Position numbers and translations under genes: made by a program. Shown piece after piece: positions 47,082-56,710 of a DNA stretch of 64,000 bases. This stretch comes from Rhodococcoides corynebacterioides. Lineage in GTDB: Bacteria > Actinomycetota > Actinomycetes > Mycobacteriales > Mycobacteriaceae. Under the pieces are notes generated by a model, which ran no database searches, was not told the origin of the DNA, and saw only the letters and a list, made by a program, of their open reading frames with translations. The stretch spans positions 1 to 64,000 of the forward strand of contig NZ_JABUBU010000008.1 in NCBI RefSeq assembly GCF_019834675.1. Direction: 5' to 3'. Positions within the stretch are counted from its first letter, which is position 1; each line of letters opens with the position of its first letter.

Positions 47082-49004
47082 GTGGCCGGCCGAATACCCG
47101 AACGAGACATCGCGGCCGTTCGTGAACGGACGCGCATCGAGGACATCGTCGGCGAGTACGTCGCCCTGAAGGCGCCGCGCGGCGATTCCATGATGGGCCT
47201 GTGCCCGTTCCACGACGAGAAGACGCCGTCGTTCCACGTGCGGCCCAATCACGGCACGTTCCACTGCTTCGGGTGCGGTGAGGGTGGGGACGTCTATACG
47301 TTCCTGCAGAAGATGGAGCACATCAGCTTCGTCGAGTCGGTCGAGCAGCTCGCCGACCGGCTGAACTACCGCATCGACTACGAGGGCGGCGGCACCTCCG
47401 TCCAGCGGGACCGCGGCACGCGCGCGCGTCTGGTCGCGGCCAACGCTGCGGCGCAACAGTTCTACGCCGAGCAGCTCGGGTCGCCCGAGGCGCAGGCCGC
47501 GCGGGACTACCTGACCGAGCGCAACTTCGACGCGGCCGCCGCGCGGCAGTTCGGCTGCGGATTCGCTCCCAGCGGGTGGGACACGCTGACCAAACACCTG
47601 CTGAAGAAGGGGTTCGAGTTCGCCGAGCTAGAAGCCGCGGGGCTGGCGCGGCAGGGCAAGCGGGGTCCGATGGACCGGTTCCACCGCCGACTCCTGTGGC
47701 CCATCCGCAACCTCGCCGGCGACGTCATCGGCTTCGGCGCCCGCAAGATCTTCGACGACGACACCATGCCCGGCAAGTACGTCAACACGCCGGAGACGTT
47801 GCTGTACAAGAAGTCCCAGGTGCTCTTCGGTCTCGATCTGGCCAAGAAGGACATCGCGAAGGGCCACCAGGCCGTCGTCGTCGAGGGGTACACCGACGTC
47901 ATGGCGATGCACCTGGCCGGCGTGACCACCGCCGTCGCCTCGTGCGGCACCGCGTTCGGTGACGACCATCTCGCGCTGCTGCGTCGGCTGCTCATGGACG
48001 ACAAGTTCTGGCGCGGCGAGATCATCTACACCTTCGACGGCGACGAGGCCGGGCAGGCCGCGGCGATGAAGGCGTTCTCGGGCGATCAGAAGCTCGCCGG
48101 CCAGACGTTCATCGCCGTCGCGCCCGAGGGAATGGACCCGTGCGATCTGCGACTGCGCCAGGGCGACGCCGCGGTGCGCGACCTCGTCGCACGTCGTACT
48201 CCGTTGTTCGAGTTCGCCATTCGCGGCGCCCTCGCCGAGTGCAACCTCGACACCGCCGAGGGTCAGGTGGAGGCGCTGCGCCGGACCGTCCCGATGGTCG
48301 CGCAGATGAAGGACCGCGCGCTGCGGGACAACTACGCGGCGCGCCTGTCCGGCTGGGTGGGGTGGATCGACGAGCGCATGGTGGTCGGCCGGGTCCGCGA
48401 GGAGGCCGCGAAGATCGCCAAGGGCGCGGCGCCCGCCCCGCTGCGTCGACCGTCCAAGTCCAGCGAGGACTCCGCGGCACCGGCAGGCCCCGCCCACCCG
48501 CGTCGGGACGACCCCACGCTGTGGCCGCAGCGCGAAGCGCTCAAGGCGGTGATGCAGCACCCGGGCATCGCGGGCTCGGTGTTCGACTCGCTGCCCCCGG
48601 AGACCTTCGGCCACCCCGCGTACGCCGCGGTCTCGGACGCGGTGCGCGAAGCCGGCGGCACCGCGGCGGGACTCGGGGGAGGGGAGTGGCTCGATGCCGT
48701 CGGCAAGAAGGCCGAGACGAAGGGCCTACGGTCCCTGGTGACCGAGCTGGCGGTCGAGCCGATGCCCATCTCGGAGGAGGCGACCCCGCGCTACATCTCG
48801 GGCGTGCTGGCCCGGCTGCAGGAAGTCTGGGTGGGCCGTCAGGTCGCCGAGCTGAAGTCCAAGCTCCAGCGCATGTCGCCGGTGGAGAAGCCGGACGACT
48901 ACAACGCGCTCTTCGGCGACCTCATCGCGCTCGAGCAGTACCGCCGCAGCCTGCTCGAGCAAGCCGTCGGCAGCACCACCGACGCGGAGTTCCCCGCGAT
49001 CTAG
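47082..49004 (+). CDS. dnaG: DNA primase
   Basis: 640-residue primase that makes RNA primers for replication. The CHC2 zinc site is Cys41, His44, Cys62, Cys65, followed by the catalytic core with TOPRIM motif VVVEGYTDVMAMH and DGDEAGQAAA, then a C-terminal helicase-binding domain. The GTG at 47082 is six bases after a -10. The stop overlaps a convergent small gene by four bases. Confidence 0.96.
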   Translation: MAGRIPERDIAAVRERTRIEDIVGEYVALKAPRGDSMMGLCPFHDEKTPSFHVRPNHGTFHCFGCGEGGDVYTFLQKMEHISFVESVEQLADRLNYRIDYEGGGTSVQRDRGTRARLVAANAAAQQFYAEQLGSPEAQAARDYLTERNFDAAAARQFGCGFAPSGWDTLTKHLLKKGFEFAELEAAGLARQGKRGPMDRFHRRLLWPIRNLAGDVIGFGARKIFDDDTMPGKYVNTPETLLYKKSQVLFGLDLAKKDIAKGHQAVVVEGYTDVMAMHLAGVTTAVASCGTAFGDDHLALLRRLLMDDKFWRGEIIYTFDGDEAGQAAAMKAFSGDQKLAGQTFIAVAPEGMDPCDLRLRQGDAAVRDLVARRTPLFEFAIRGALAECNLDTAEGQVEALRRTVPMVAQMKDRALRDNYAARLSGWVGWIDERMVVGRVREEAAKIAKGAAPAPLRRPSKSSEDSAAPAGPAHPRRDDPTLWPQREALKAVMQHPGIAGSVFDSLPPETFGHPAYAAVSDAVREAGGTAAGLGGGEWLDAVGKKAETKGLRSLVTELAVEPMPISEEATPRYISGVLARLQEVWVGRQVAELKSKLQRMSPVEKPDDYNALFGDLIALEQYRRSLLEQAVGSTTDAEFPAI

Positions 49005-49237
49005 AGCTGGTCGCGCGGAACGAACACCTGGGTGTCGTCGTACTGCTTCATGGGCTCGAGCTTCGGCTGGGTGCTCAGCGAATCGGACAGCTTCTGCCGG
49101 CTCGCGGTGACGATCTTCTTGGTGGCCGGGCTCGACGCGACAGCCTTGGTCGCGCGGGAGATCTGCTCGTAGCGACCGCGGCCGGCCTTGGTGCCGAGCA
49201 CGTATCCGGCTGCGACGCCGACCAACAAACGCATCAT
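49001..49237 (-). CDS. Small conserved membrane-associated protein
   Basis: 78 residues: a glycine-containing hydrophobic N-terminus (RLLVGVAAGYVLGTKAGRGRYEQ) and a Lys/Ser-rich amphipathic remainder. Similar short proteins with GYVLGTKAGR are widespread in actinobacteria with no known function. Either of two adjacent ATGs (49237, 49234) may start it; GAGAGGA lies about twelve bases upstream. It is convergent with dnaG. Confidence 0.75.
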   Translation of the reverse strand: MMRLLVGVAAGYVLGTKAGRGRYEQISRATKAVASSPATKKIVTASRQKLSDSLSTQPKLEPMKQYDDTQVFVPRDQL

Positions 49238-49384
49238 GAGTGCAGCGGTCCTCTCGGTGGTCGGATGACGGGGTGTCCATCCTGCCCGATGGCATACCCC
49301 GGCGCGTGCACCCCACCCCTCGCCCGACGCCCGGACACGAGAAAGCCCCGGATCGACGACGCGCGATCCGGGGCTGTTTCCGAG

Positions 49385-49457
49385 CTCCCCCATCTGGACT
49401 TGAACCAGAAACCCTTCGATTAACAGTCGAATGCTCTGCCAATTGAGCTATGGGGGA
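49385..49457 (-). tRNA. tRNA-Asn (GTT)
   Basis: Complete 73-base cloverleaf on the minus strand: acceptor TCCCCCA/TGGGGGA, D-arm AGCTCAATTGGCAGAGC, anticodon loop CTGTTAA (anticodon GTT), T-loop GTTCAAGTC, discriminator G. CCA is not encoded. Mycobacteria also carry tRNA-Asn near dnaG. Confidence 0.96.
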
Positions 49458-49499
49458 ATGCAGCAGCCGGTGCGTGACCGGCCGAGATGAGACTCTAAC

Positions 49500-50060
49500 T
49501 CATAGCACCCGTGCACTGCCAAATCGCCTGGTACCACCCGTTCCCCACACCCCGAGCAGGGCGAAGATCAGCAGCACCACACCCGATCCGACGCCCGCCG
49601 TCAGGTCCGTGGCGACGGCGGGCGCGCCCGCGAACGCGAGCGCCAGCCCCGCCACACCGAGGGCGGTGAGAGCCCCGCCGAGCACGTGGAACAGCCGCAG
49701 CCGCCACAGCACCGCGAGCACGACGAAGTGGATGCCGACGACGGTGGCCACCCACGCGACACCGGCCTGCGGGTGCCCGGCCGCCGCGACGACGCGCACG
49801 CCGATCACGATGGCCACCACCTCGGCCGCGACGACGGCCCAGTAGCCGCGCCCGAACGGCCGCACCGACGGCGGGGTGGCCGGCTCGGGGCCGCGCGCGA
49901 TGCCTACCAGGACCGCCGCCGTGGCCGCCACGGCGACAACCACGAGCGCGGCCCGGACGACGGTTGGGGAGCTCGCGGAGTTGACGAGCACGAACACCAG
50001 GCCGAACGCCGCACCGATCAGCGATCCGAGGTGCTGGGGGGCGAGGCGTCGGGAAGACAT
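49500..50060 (-). CDS. Hypothetical membrane protein, 186 residues
   Basis: About five to six hydrophobic segments rich in Ala, Val and Gly, with short charged loops (RGPEPATPPSVRPFGRG). No family was recognised. It ends 42 bases before the tRNA-Asn gene and starts 40 bases after the SDR stop; all five genes 54280-49500 run on the minus strand. Confidence 0.75.
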   Translation of the reverse strand: MSSRRLAPQHLGSLIGAAFGLVFVLVNSASSPTVVRAALVVVAVAATAAVLVGIARGPEPATPPSVRPFGRGYWAVVAAEVVAIVIGVRVVAAAGHPQAGVAWVATVVGIHFVVLAVLWRLRLFHVLGGALTALGVAGLALAFAGAPAVATDLTAGVGSGVVLLIFALLGVWGTGGTRRFGSARVL

Positions 50061-50100
50061 GCCCGTCAGTCTGACTCAGGATCGGTCCGGTGAGGGGTAA

Positions 50101-51000
50101 TCACTGTCGATAGGGGCTCCGGGAGCGAAATACATTGCCCTCCGCATCGTCTTTGGGTTCCCGCGAGATGCCGAAGCGCCACATCAGCGGACCCACGAGG
50201 CGATCGAACACCGCGGGGACCAGGGTGTAGCCGGCGGCCGCGGCCTTGTTGACGTAGCCGAACACCGCGTCGGCATCGCGCTCGCGCTGGGGCTTGCGCA
50301 CCACACGGTCGACGGCGCGGGCGATGACCTCGGGCGTGGTCACCGGCGGCGGGGGCGAGCCGGCGCGGCCGACCACGGTGGCGGCCTGCTCGTAGATCGG
50401 GGTGCGGACGGCACCGGGCGCCACCGAGCTGACGTGGATGCCGGGGTACTTCTGCATCTCCTGCTGCAGCGTGCGGGTGAGGCCGCGCAGGCCCCACTTG
50501 GCCGTCACGTAGGTGCCCATCCAGGGCACGGCGATGCGGCCGAGGAGCGACCCGATGATGACGAGGTGCCCGTGGCCCTGGTCGCGGTAGACGGTCAGGA
50601 CCGAGCGCGCGACGTTGGCGGCCCCGATCAGATCGACGGAGATCGCGTGGTCGAAGACCTCTGCGGGGGTGTCGAGGAACGTGCCGTAGGACATGACCGC
50701 GGCGCTGTGGACGCACACGTCGAGGCGCCCGAATTGCTCGATGCACTCGGTGACGACCTTCTGGACCTCGTCGCCGTCGGCGACGTCGACGGGCTTGACC
50801 GAGACCTCACCGGCGCCGCGACGACGGCACTCGTCCGCGACGTCCTCGAGACCGTCGCGCCCCCGTGCGCACAGGACGAGCGACCATCCCCGTTCGGCGT
50901 AGAGGTGAGCGGTGGCGCGGCCGATGCCGCTGGATGCTCCGGTGATCAGGGCGGTGCCGGGACCGGGCCGGTCGTGACGGGACGAACTGGTGGACGACAT
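50101..51000 (-). CDS. Short-chain dehydrogenase/reductase
   Basis: 299-residue classical SDR oxidoreductase with the cofactor motif TGASSGIG near residue 20, the NAG-position motif as HSAA, and catalytic Tyr-x-x-x-Lys in TYVTAKWG. The C-terminal extension (about 240-299) contains a hydrophobic segment suggesting membrane association. Substrate unknown. The ATG at 51000 is the first start matching the SDR N-terminus. Confidence 0.9.
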   Translation of the reverse strand: MSSTSSSRHDRPGPGTALITGASSGIGRATAHLYAERGWSLVLCARGRDGLEDVADECRRRGAGEVSVKPVDVADGDEVQKVVTECIEQFGRLDVCVHSAAVMSYGTFLDTPAEVFDHAISVDLIGAANVARSVLTVYRDQGHGHLVIIGSLLGRIAVPWMGTYVTAKWGLRGLTRTLQQEMQKYPGIHVSSVAPGAVRTPIYEQAATVVGRAGSPPPPVTTPEVIARAVDRVVRKPQRERDADAVFGYVNKAAAAGYTLVPAVFDRLVGPLMWRFGISREPKDDAEGNVFRSRSPYRQ

Positions 51001-51140
51001 GATGCCTCGCAGACGTGCGCAGGACGCGCACCGAGATGGAATCGAACGAGGCGCCGAGGGTTGGACGCCGGGAACCGCGATCGCAGGTGCCGCGGGTGAT
51101 GTGAAGGGTTCGGGGCCGCTGCGCCCCGCGGACGTCCTCG

Positions 51141-52211
51141 CTACCGCGAGGTGGAGTCGTCCTTGCCGCGGGAGAGTCGCAGCGAGCGACCCCGCTCGAC
51201 GTGCTCGGCGTCCTTCTCCGCGTTCTTCTCCGAGACGCGGGTGTCCCGCTCCGGCAGCTGCAGGTGCTCCTCGGCCCGCAGGCCGGCCTGCAGTTCGCGT
51301 CCCCGCTCGAGCTCGGAGTCGAGTTCGGCGCCGAACAGCAGCGCGAGGTTGGTGATCCAGAGCCAGAGCAGGAAGACGACGACGCCGGCCAGCGATCCGT
51401 ACGTCGCGTTGTAGCTCGAGAAGTTGGCGACGTAGAACCCGAACAGCGCCGAGGCGACGATCCAGGTGACGATGGCCAGCGCGGCCCCCGTGCTGACCCA
51501 CCGGAACTTCGGCTGCTTGACGTTGGGTGTGGCGTAGTAGAGCACCGCCACCGCGACGATCACCAGGATCAGGATGATGGGCCAGCGCGCGATGTTCCAG
51601 ACCATCAGGGTGGTGTCGCCGAGGCCCACGGCGTCGCCGATCGCCTTCGCCACCGGTCCGCTGACGGCGAGCATCAGGGCGCCCGCGGCGAGGCAGATCA
51701 GGCCGATCAGGGTCACCAGCAGCATGACCGGGCGCAGCTTCCACACCGGCCGTCCCTCGTCGACCTCGTACATCCGGTTCATCGCGCGACCGAACGCGCC
51801 GACGTACCCGGAGGCGGACCAGATAGCGCCCGCGAGACCGATGATCAGCGCGAGCCCGGCGGTGGGCGTCGCCACCAACTGGGCGATGGGCTCGCGCAGC
51901 GAGTCGACGGCCGAGGACGGCCCGAGGTCGGAGACGATGTCGAGCACCGCGTTCACCGTGCGCTCGCCCTGCCCGAAGACGCCCAGCAGCGACACCATCG
52001 CGAGCAGCGCCGGGAAGATCGACAGCACCGCGTAGTAGGTGAGGGCGGCGGCGAGGTCCGTGCACTGGTCCTTGGAGAATTCGCGCGCCGTCTTGCGCAC
52101 CACGTAGAAGAACGACGGCTTGGTCAGATCGGTCGGCGAGTCGGGTTTGCGGTCGTCGTCCGGATCGTGCGACGTCGACGGGTCGGCGGCGGTCGGTCGC
52201 GTGGTGGTCAT
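51141..52211 (-). CDS. YihY/BrkB family membrane protein
   Basis: 356 residues with six predicted membrane helices (about 40-300) and the family pattern LAAALTYYAVLSIFPALLAMVSLLG. The hydrophilic tails contain Asp/Thr-rich (N) and Glu/Arg-rich (C) sequence. The family was once called ribonuclease BN, which is no longer accepted; function unknown. It is located between two SDR-type genes. Confidence 0.9.
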   Translation of the reverse strand: MTTTRPTAADPSTSHDPDDDRKPDSPTDLTKPSFFYVVRKTAREFSKDQCTDLAAALTYYAVLSIFPALLAMVSLLGVFGQGERTVNAVLDIVSDLGPSSAVDSLREPIAQLVATPTAGLALIIGLAGAIWSASGYVGAFGRAMNRMYEVDEGRPVWKLRPVMLLVTLIGLICLAAGALMLAVSGPVAKAIGDAVGLGDTTLMVWNIARWPIILILVIVAVAVLYYATPNVKQPKFRWVSTGAALAIVTWIVASALFGFYVANFSSYNATYGSLAGVVVFLLWLWITNLALLFGAELDSELERGRELQAGLRAEEHLQLPERDTRVSEKNAEKDAEHVERGRSLRLSRGKDDSTSR

Positions 52212-52259
52212 ACCGACCGTCTTCCCCTGCGTCGGGCGGGGGAAACCGTGGACGTGCCC

Positions 52260-53294
52260 TCAGGTGTGGTCGGACAGCGGCGGCGTGGGGGCGTCGGCGA
52301 CGGTGTGCACGCCGCGGACGAACTCGGCCAGGGCGTCGCGGGCCGTGTACCGCGGAGTCCACCCCAGTTCGGTGCGCGCACGGTCGGTGTTCATGACCGG
52401 CAGGCGCAGGACCGCGTCGAACAGGCCGGGGTCGGTGGGGACCAGGCGGGCCGTGAACAGGGCATCGAGCGCGAGCCGCACCGCCCCGGCGGGAACCGGG
52501 AACAACCGCGCTCCCAGCACGTCCGCGAAGGTCCTCGGAGCGATGACGGGATCGGCGGCGACGTTGAACGGCCCCGCCACCTCGGTGGTGGCCGCTGCCG
52601 CGAACGCGCGTCCGACGTCCTCGGTGTGCACGCCCTGCAGCACCAGCCCGGGCACGTCGGGAAAGAGGGGGATCAAGCCGGGGCGGACCAGTCGCGCGGG
52701 AACGAGCGGCCCGCCGAACAACTTGCGCTGCTCGGTGGCGGCTTCCTCGCGGAAGACGAAGCCGGGCCGCATCCGGACGACACGAACCGAGGGGTGCGCG
52801 GCCTCGAATCCGTCCAGGACGCGTTCGAGGTACGACTTCTCGCGGGTGTACGCCGCGCCCTGCCACCCGTGGGTGGGCCAGGACTCGTCGACCGGGCGGT
52901 CCTTCGGGCCGGGTGCGTACGCGCCGACCGACGACGCGTGGACCAGGGCGGGGACGCGCGCCGCGGCCACGGCGTCGAACACGTTCATGGCGCCCACCAC
53001 GTTGGCGTTCCACGTCGCGATGGGATCGCGGGTCGGTTGGAACTGCCAGGCCAGGTGGACGACGACGTCGACTCCCTCGAACAACGGCGCCAGGTCGTCG
53101 CGGGCGATGTCGGCGGCCGCGACCCGCGTCTTCGGGGGCGACCAGGCGTCGGGATCGGGTGCGCGGCGGGCGATCGCGAGGATCGCGCCGACGCGGTCGT
53201 CGGCGGCGAGGGCGTCGACGACGGCGGTGCCGAGGTTGCCGGTGGCGCCGGTGACGGCGACGGTCAGGCCGGGTGCACTGGTGGGGTTGCTCAC
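52260..53294 (-). CDS. NAD-dependent epimerase/dehydratase family protein
   Basis: 344-residue extended SDR with the Rossmann motif VTGATGNLGTAV near residue 14, DVVVHLAWQ, and the active-site pair in AAYTREKSYLE. It acts on an unknown nucleotide sugar, sterol or similar substrate. The GTG at 53294 lies 41 bases after the stop of the formyltransferase gene, so it may be in the same iron-controlled transcript. Confidence 0.87.
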   Translation of the reverse strand: MSNPTSAPGLTVAVTGATGNLGTAVVDALAADDRVGAILAIARRAPDPDAWSPPKTRVAAADIARDDLAPLFEGVDVVVHLAWQFQPTRDPIATWNANVVGAMNVFDAVAAARVPALVHASSVGAYAPGPKDRPVDESWPTHGWQGAAYTREKSYLERVLDGFEAAHPSVRVVRMRPGFVFREEAATEQRKLFGGPLVPARLVRPGLIPLFPDVPGLVLQGVHTEDVGRAFAAAATTEVAGPFNVAADPVIAPRTFADVLGARLFPVPAGAVRLALDALFTARLVPTDPGLFDAVLRLPVMNTDRARTELGWTPRYTARDALAEFVRGVHTVADAPTPPLSDHT

Positions 53295-53335
53295 CGGCCT
53301 GCGATACCCGCGGCGGTGGGGTGGAAACGACCCGA

Positions 53336-54280
53336 TCAGGGCCGGTCGGTGAGGTACCCGCCGCCGTGCGGGAAGAACTCCGCCGCGGGGACGGTCCGGC
53401 CGTCCGCCGTGCGCACCTCGTCGATCACGAGTGCCCGGTTGCGGCCGAGGTGGGCCGAGGGGCCGGCGACGACGGCCATGCCGTCGCCCTCGTGGATGAA
53501 CACCCGTCCGGGGGTGCCGCCGTAGAGGCAGGTGGACACGTGGGCGCGGGTGATGTCGATGCGCTGCCCGCGGTGGTGGGTCCAGGCGCCGGGGTAGGGA
53601 TCCGACTGCGCACGGATCAGCCGGTCGATCTCCTCGGCCGGCCAGGTCCAGTCGATGCGGCTGTCGAGGTCCGATCGCTTGTGGAAGAACGTGCGCTGCG
53701 TCAGATCCTGCGGCGTCCAGACGGCCGTGCCGTTCTCGATGGCGGCGAGTGCCTCGGTCAGGACCTCCGGAATGAGGTCGATGGTGGCCTGGACCAGCTC
53801 GGTCGCGGTGTCCCGCGGGCCGATGGGGACCGCGCGCTGGATCACGACGTCGCCGGTGTCGAGTTCGTCGTCCATGCGGTGCGCGGTCAACCCGGTCTCC
53901 GCGGCGCCGCTGATCAGCGACCAGATGACGGGGGAGAAGCCGGTGAAGCGGGGCAACAACGAGTCGTGCAGGTTCAGCGTGCCGTGCGGGGGCGCGTCGA
54001 AGATGTGGCGCGGCAGCTTGGTGCGCCAGTTGTTGGCGATCGCGATGTCCGGTGCGGCGTCGCGCAGGCGCGCCTCGAGTTCGTCGTCGGGACGCTGCGC
54101 CAGGTGTACCGGGATGCCGTGCGCCCGCGCGAGGTCCTCCACGGAGTCCGCCCAGATCGTCTCGTAGGAGTGCTCGCTCGGGGGGTGCGTGACCACGAGG
54201 ACCACCTCGTGCGGGGAGTCGAGGAGGGCCTGCAGGGTGCGGTGACCCCAGGTCTGATACCCGAACATCGCAACGCGCAT
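53336..54280 (-). CDS. Formyltransferase, probable hydroxyornithine formyltransferase for a hydroxamate siderophore
   Basis: 314 residues with the formyl-tetrahydrofolate transferase core: Asn103 and His105 in LNLHDSLLP, Asp144 in DELDTGDV, and a C-terminal OB-like domain. It resembles methionyl-tRNA formyltransferase but begins RVAMFGYQTWGHRTL. Its promoter carries an IdeR/DtxR iron box (54286-54304) over the -10, which a housekeeping Fmt would not have. In Rhodococcus the siderophore rhodochelin needs a stand-alone delta-N-hydroxyornithine formyltransferase (Rft) encoded away from its NRPS cluster, as I recall. This gene is the natural candidate. The ATG at 54280 is seven bases after TAATCT. 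Confidence 0.8.
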   Translation of the reverse strand: MRVAMFGYQTWGHRTLQALLDSPHEVVLVVTHPPSEHSYETIWADSVEDLARAHGIPVHLAQRPDDELEARLRDAAPDIAIANNWRTKLPRHIFDAPPHGTLNLHDSLLPRFTGFSPVIWSLISGAAETGLTAHRMDDELDTGDVVIQRAVPIGPRDTATELVQATIDLIPEVLTEALAAIENGTAVWTPQDLTQRTFFHKRSDLDSRIDWTWPAEEIDRLIRAQSDPYPGAWTHHRGQRIDITRAHVSTCLYGGTPGRVFIHEGDGMAVVAGPSAHLGRNRALVIDEVRTADGRTVPAAEFFPHGGGYLTDRP

Positions 54281-54285
54281 GCGGG

Positions 54286-54304
54286 ATAGATTAGCCTAAC
54301 CTTC
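54286..54304 (-). promoter_or_regulatory. IdeR/DtxR iron box overlapping a -10 element
   Basis: On the minus strand GAAGGTTAGGCTAATCTAT matches 15 of 19 positions of the iron-box consensus TTAGGTTAGGCTAACCTAA. TAATCT (54293-54288) inside it is a TAnnnT -10 standing seven bases before the ATG at 54280. Iron-loaded repressor bound here would block transcription of the formyltransferase. Confidence 0.8.
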
Positions 54305-54325
54305 CTCGCGTGCGACGCCGGGTGG

Positions 54326-56509
54326 TCAGCCCCGGAGCATCACCGGAACCCCCTGGTACGGGGCGAGCGTCATGGGGAAACTGCCGAGCTCGTCGACCGT
54401 CCCGATCTCGTGATCGGTGAACAGGTCGATCACCGTCGCGCCGCCGGGCAGGTGCTTCGACTGCACGGTCGCCACGATCTCGTCACCCGTGAAGTTCAGG
54501 ACCGTGGCCGAGATCGCCCCGTTGGCCAGCTGGTGCACCATCACCAGCAGCCCCTTGTGCGACACCGACGGCACGTCGAGCTGCGTGGCGGTGGCGATGC
54601 CGTAGCGGTTCCGCACGTCGAGCACACGGGAGAGCTGTCGGACGAACGACTGCGCGTCCGCCATCTGTTCCGGCAGCGAGCCGTAGAGACTGCGCCCGCG
54701 CGGAATGCCGGACTCGGACCTCGTCGCCTCGGGCGCGTAGTTCATCAGATCGTGCGCGCCGCGGTTGATCCAGCGGGTGTCGCCCTCCGCGATCAGGTCG
54801 GCCACCTCCTCGGCCGGCACGGGCAGCACGCCGCACAGGTCCCATCCGGACAGCGCGAACACGCCCGGCTGCAGCGCGTTGTACATCGCGAGCAGCAGGT
54901 GCGCCTGCTTGACCGTCTCGATGTCGCGGTCGTCCATGCGGTCGAGGTCGCGGATGCCCAACGACGCGGTGATGACCGACGCCGTGGTGCAGGCGATGCC
55001 GTTGTTGGTGAACGTGCGGTTGTACGGCGCCCACCGGCCGGTGAGTCGCTCGCACAGTTCGGCGCGGATCTGATCACCCAGATCGCCGCCCGTGATCACG
55101 TCACCGCCGTAGGAGAACTCGTCCTCCTTGTGCAGCGTCGCGAAGTGCACCAGCTCGAACGTCATCTCGTCGTGGTTCTGCAGCGCGTGCACCAGCGAGC
55201 CGGTGTCGACGCCGTGATCGCGCGCGAGGTTCATCGTCAACCGCAGGAACTCGGTGTTCCCCATGACCAACGCGTGGTGGTACGCCGGGCGGTTGATGAA
55301 GTCGTACGACAGGTCCGCGCCGCTGCCGCCCATCGCCTTGATGTCGTCGATGGTGAGGTTGAGTTCCTGGAAGGTGAAGCCGCCCATCTTGCGCACCACA
55401 CTCGCGATGAGGTGGTTCGCGGCCTCCGACAGCGGATGGCCCTCCGACCAGCCGGGCCCCTCGGTGCGACGCTCGACGCCGAGGAAGCCGTTGGCGTCCA
55501 GACGGAGGGCGCCCGCGCCGAGGTCGGCGATGGAGTGGCACGCGTCGCCGATGACCAGCCGCATCCCGGCGAACGACGGGTCCAGCCAGTTGATCGACGG
55601 CTGCCCCGCCTTGAAGTAGTGGAGGTAGACCCAGCGCCGCTCCACGCCGTCGACACCCCGGATGATGGGGGTGGCGCTCCAGTTGGTCTCCTTGACGCCC
55701 ATCTCGTAGAAGATGACGCGCTGCAGTTGACCGACGATGTAGCCGGCCCTGGCCAGTTCGGCCTCGGCGTCCGCGTCGATGTTCACCGAGTCCCGGCCCG
55801 CCCCGACCTTGGGCAACAGATGCCAGTCCTGCGGCTCGATCTCCACCATGTGGTAGATGCCGGGGTAGTCGGAGTAGGCCATCTCGGCGAGCCGGAAGTC
55901 GGCACCCTTGCCGGTGTGGCCCGGCACGATGTCGTCGATGACGATGCCCTCGTACGCCGAGGCGACCACGCAGAGGCGACGGAACTCCTCCTCGGACCCG
56001 AACGCCGGGTCGATCTGCATGCTCACCCGGTCGAAGTGCCCGTCGACGGACGGGGTGGCGTGCCAGCCGTGCAGCCCGCCGGCCTCCTTCACCGGACCGG
56101 TGTGCACCGCGGTGATGCCGATGTCCGAGAACAGCTGCCACAGCGACTCGTCGCCGAGCGTGGCCAGGAAGCTCTGGCCCGGCGAGGCGATGAGCGAGAT
56201 GGGGTAGGCGGTGAACCAGACCGGGGCGCGCTCGACGGCGCCGCGCGGATCGGGCGAGGCGTACGGGTTCTGCCACATGCTGCCCTTGCCGGACAGCTGC
56301 TCGGCGATCAGCTTCGCGTCCTGCAGCATGGACCGCTGCACCAGCCAGGACACGTACTCGGGGTTGTCCGCCGCGGCGTCGCTGCGCGGGACGTCGCCCG
56401 CCGTCCGGTAGGCACGTCGCACCGAGGGCTTGAGCGGACGAGGTCGAGCCGGATAGAAGCTCTCGTCGTACGTGATCTCGCTGGGCTCGTGCTGCACTTC
56501 CGGATCCAC
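54326..56509 (-). CDS. GH13-family protein, trehalose synthase-like
   Basis: 727-residue alpha-amylase-superfamily protein. The catalytic residues can be placed: nucleophile Asp in [12 protein letters not shown] (near residue 336), acid/base Glu in FTFQELNL (near 383) and the third Asp in LQNHDEMT (near 447). It lacks the usual TreS N-terminal motif and more resembles the divergent trehalose synthase/glucosyltransferase group (GH13_33 from memory). Interconversion of maltose and trehalose is plausible but unproven. The GTG at 56509 has GGAGG four bases upstream. It lies just upstream of the iron-controlled formyltransferase on the same strand. Confidence 0.82.
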   Translation of the reverse strand: MDPEVQHEPSEITYDESFYPARPRPLKPSVRRAYRTAGDVPRSDAAADNPEYVSWLVQRSMLQDAKLIAEQLSGKGSMWQNPYASPDPRGAVERAPVWFTAYPISLIASPGQSFLATLGDESLWQLFSDIGITAVHTGPVKEAGGLHGWHATPSVDGHFDRVSMQIDPAFGSEEEFRRLCVVASAYEGIVIDDIVPGHTGKGADFRLAEMAYSDYPGIYHMVEIEPQDWHLLPKVGAGRDSVNIDADAEAELARAGYIVGQLQRVIFYEMGVKETNWSATPIIRGVDGVERRWVYLHYFKAGQPSINWLDPSFAGMRLVIGDACHSIADLGAGALRLDANGFLGVERRTEGPGWSEGHPLSEAANHLIASVVRKMGGFTFQELNLTIDDIKAMGGSGADLSYDFINRPAYHHALVMGNTEFLRLTMNLARDHGVDTGSLVHALQNHDEMTFELVHFATLHKEDEFSYGGDVITGGDLGDQIRAELCERLTGRWAPYNRTFTNNGIACTTASVITASLGIRDLDRMDDRDIETVKQAHLLLAMYNALQPGVFALSGWDLCGVLPVPAEEVADLIAEGDTRWINRGAHDLMNYAPEATRSESGIPRGRSLYGSLPEQMADAQSFVRQLSRVLDVRNRYGIATATQLDVPSVSHKGLLVMVHQLANGAISATVLNFTGDEIVATVQSKHLPGGATVIDLFTDHEIGTVDELGSFPMTLAPYQGVPVMLRG

Positions 56510-56710
56510 AGTTCCTCCGCTTTCGCCTGATCGCTCGGATACGACTGTTCCCGCGTGAGCACACGGACGGCCGGGTCGGGGACATCCCGGCACCGTCGGG
56601 CGTCTACCCGACGCCGTGCTCGCCGAAACGAGTAGCGCCCTCGGGCGAGCCTACGCAGCCGGATCCCGTCTGTTCCGGCCGGTTCGCGCCCCGTGTGATC
56701 GAATATCACC

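Noticed and set aside
50101-53013. Single 970-codon minus-strand gene joining the SDR and epimerase regions
   Set aside because: Only the last 300 codons match the SDR family; the rest is a shadow of the YihY/BrkB and epimerase genes in another frame.
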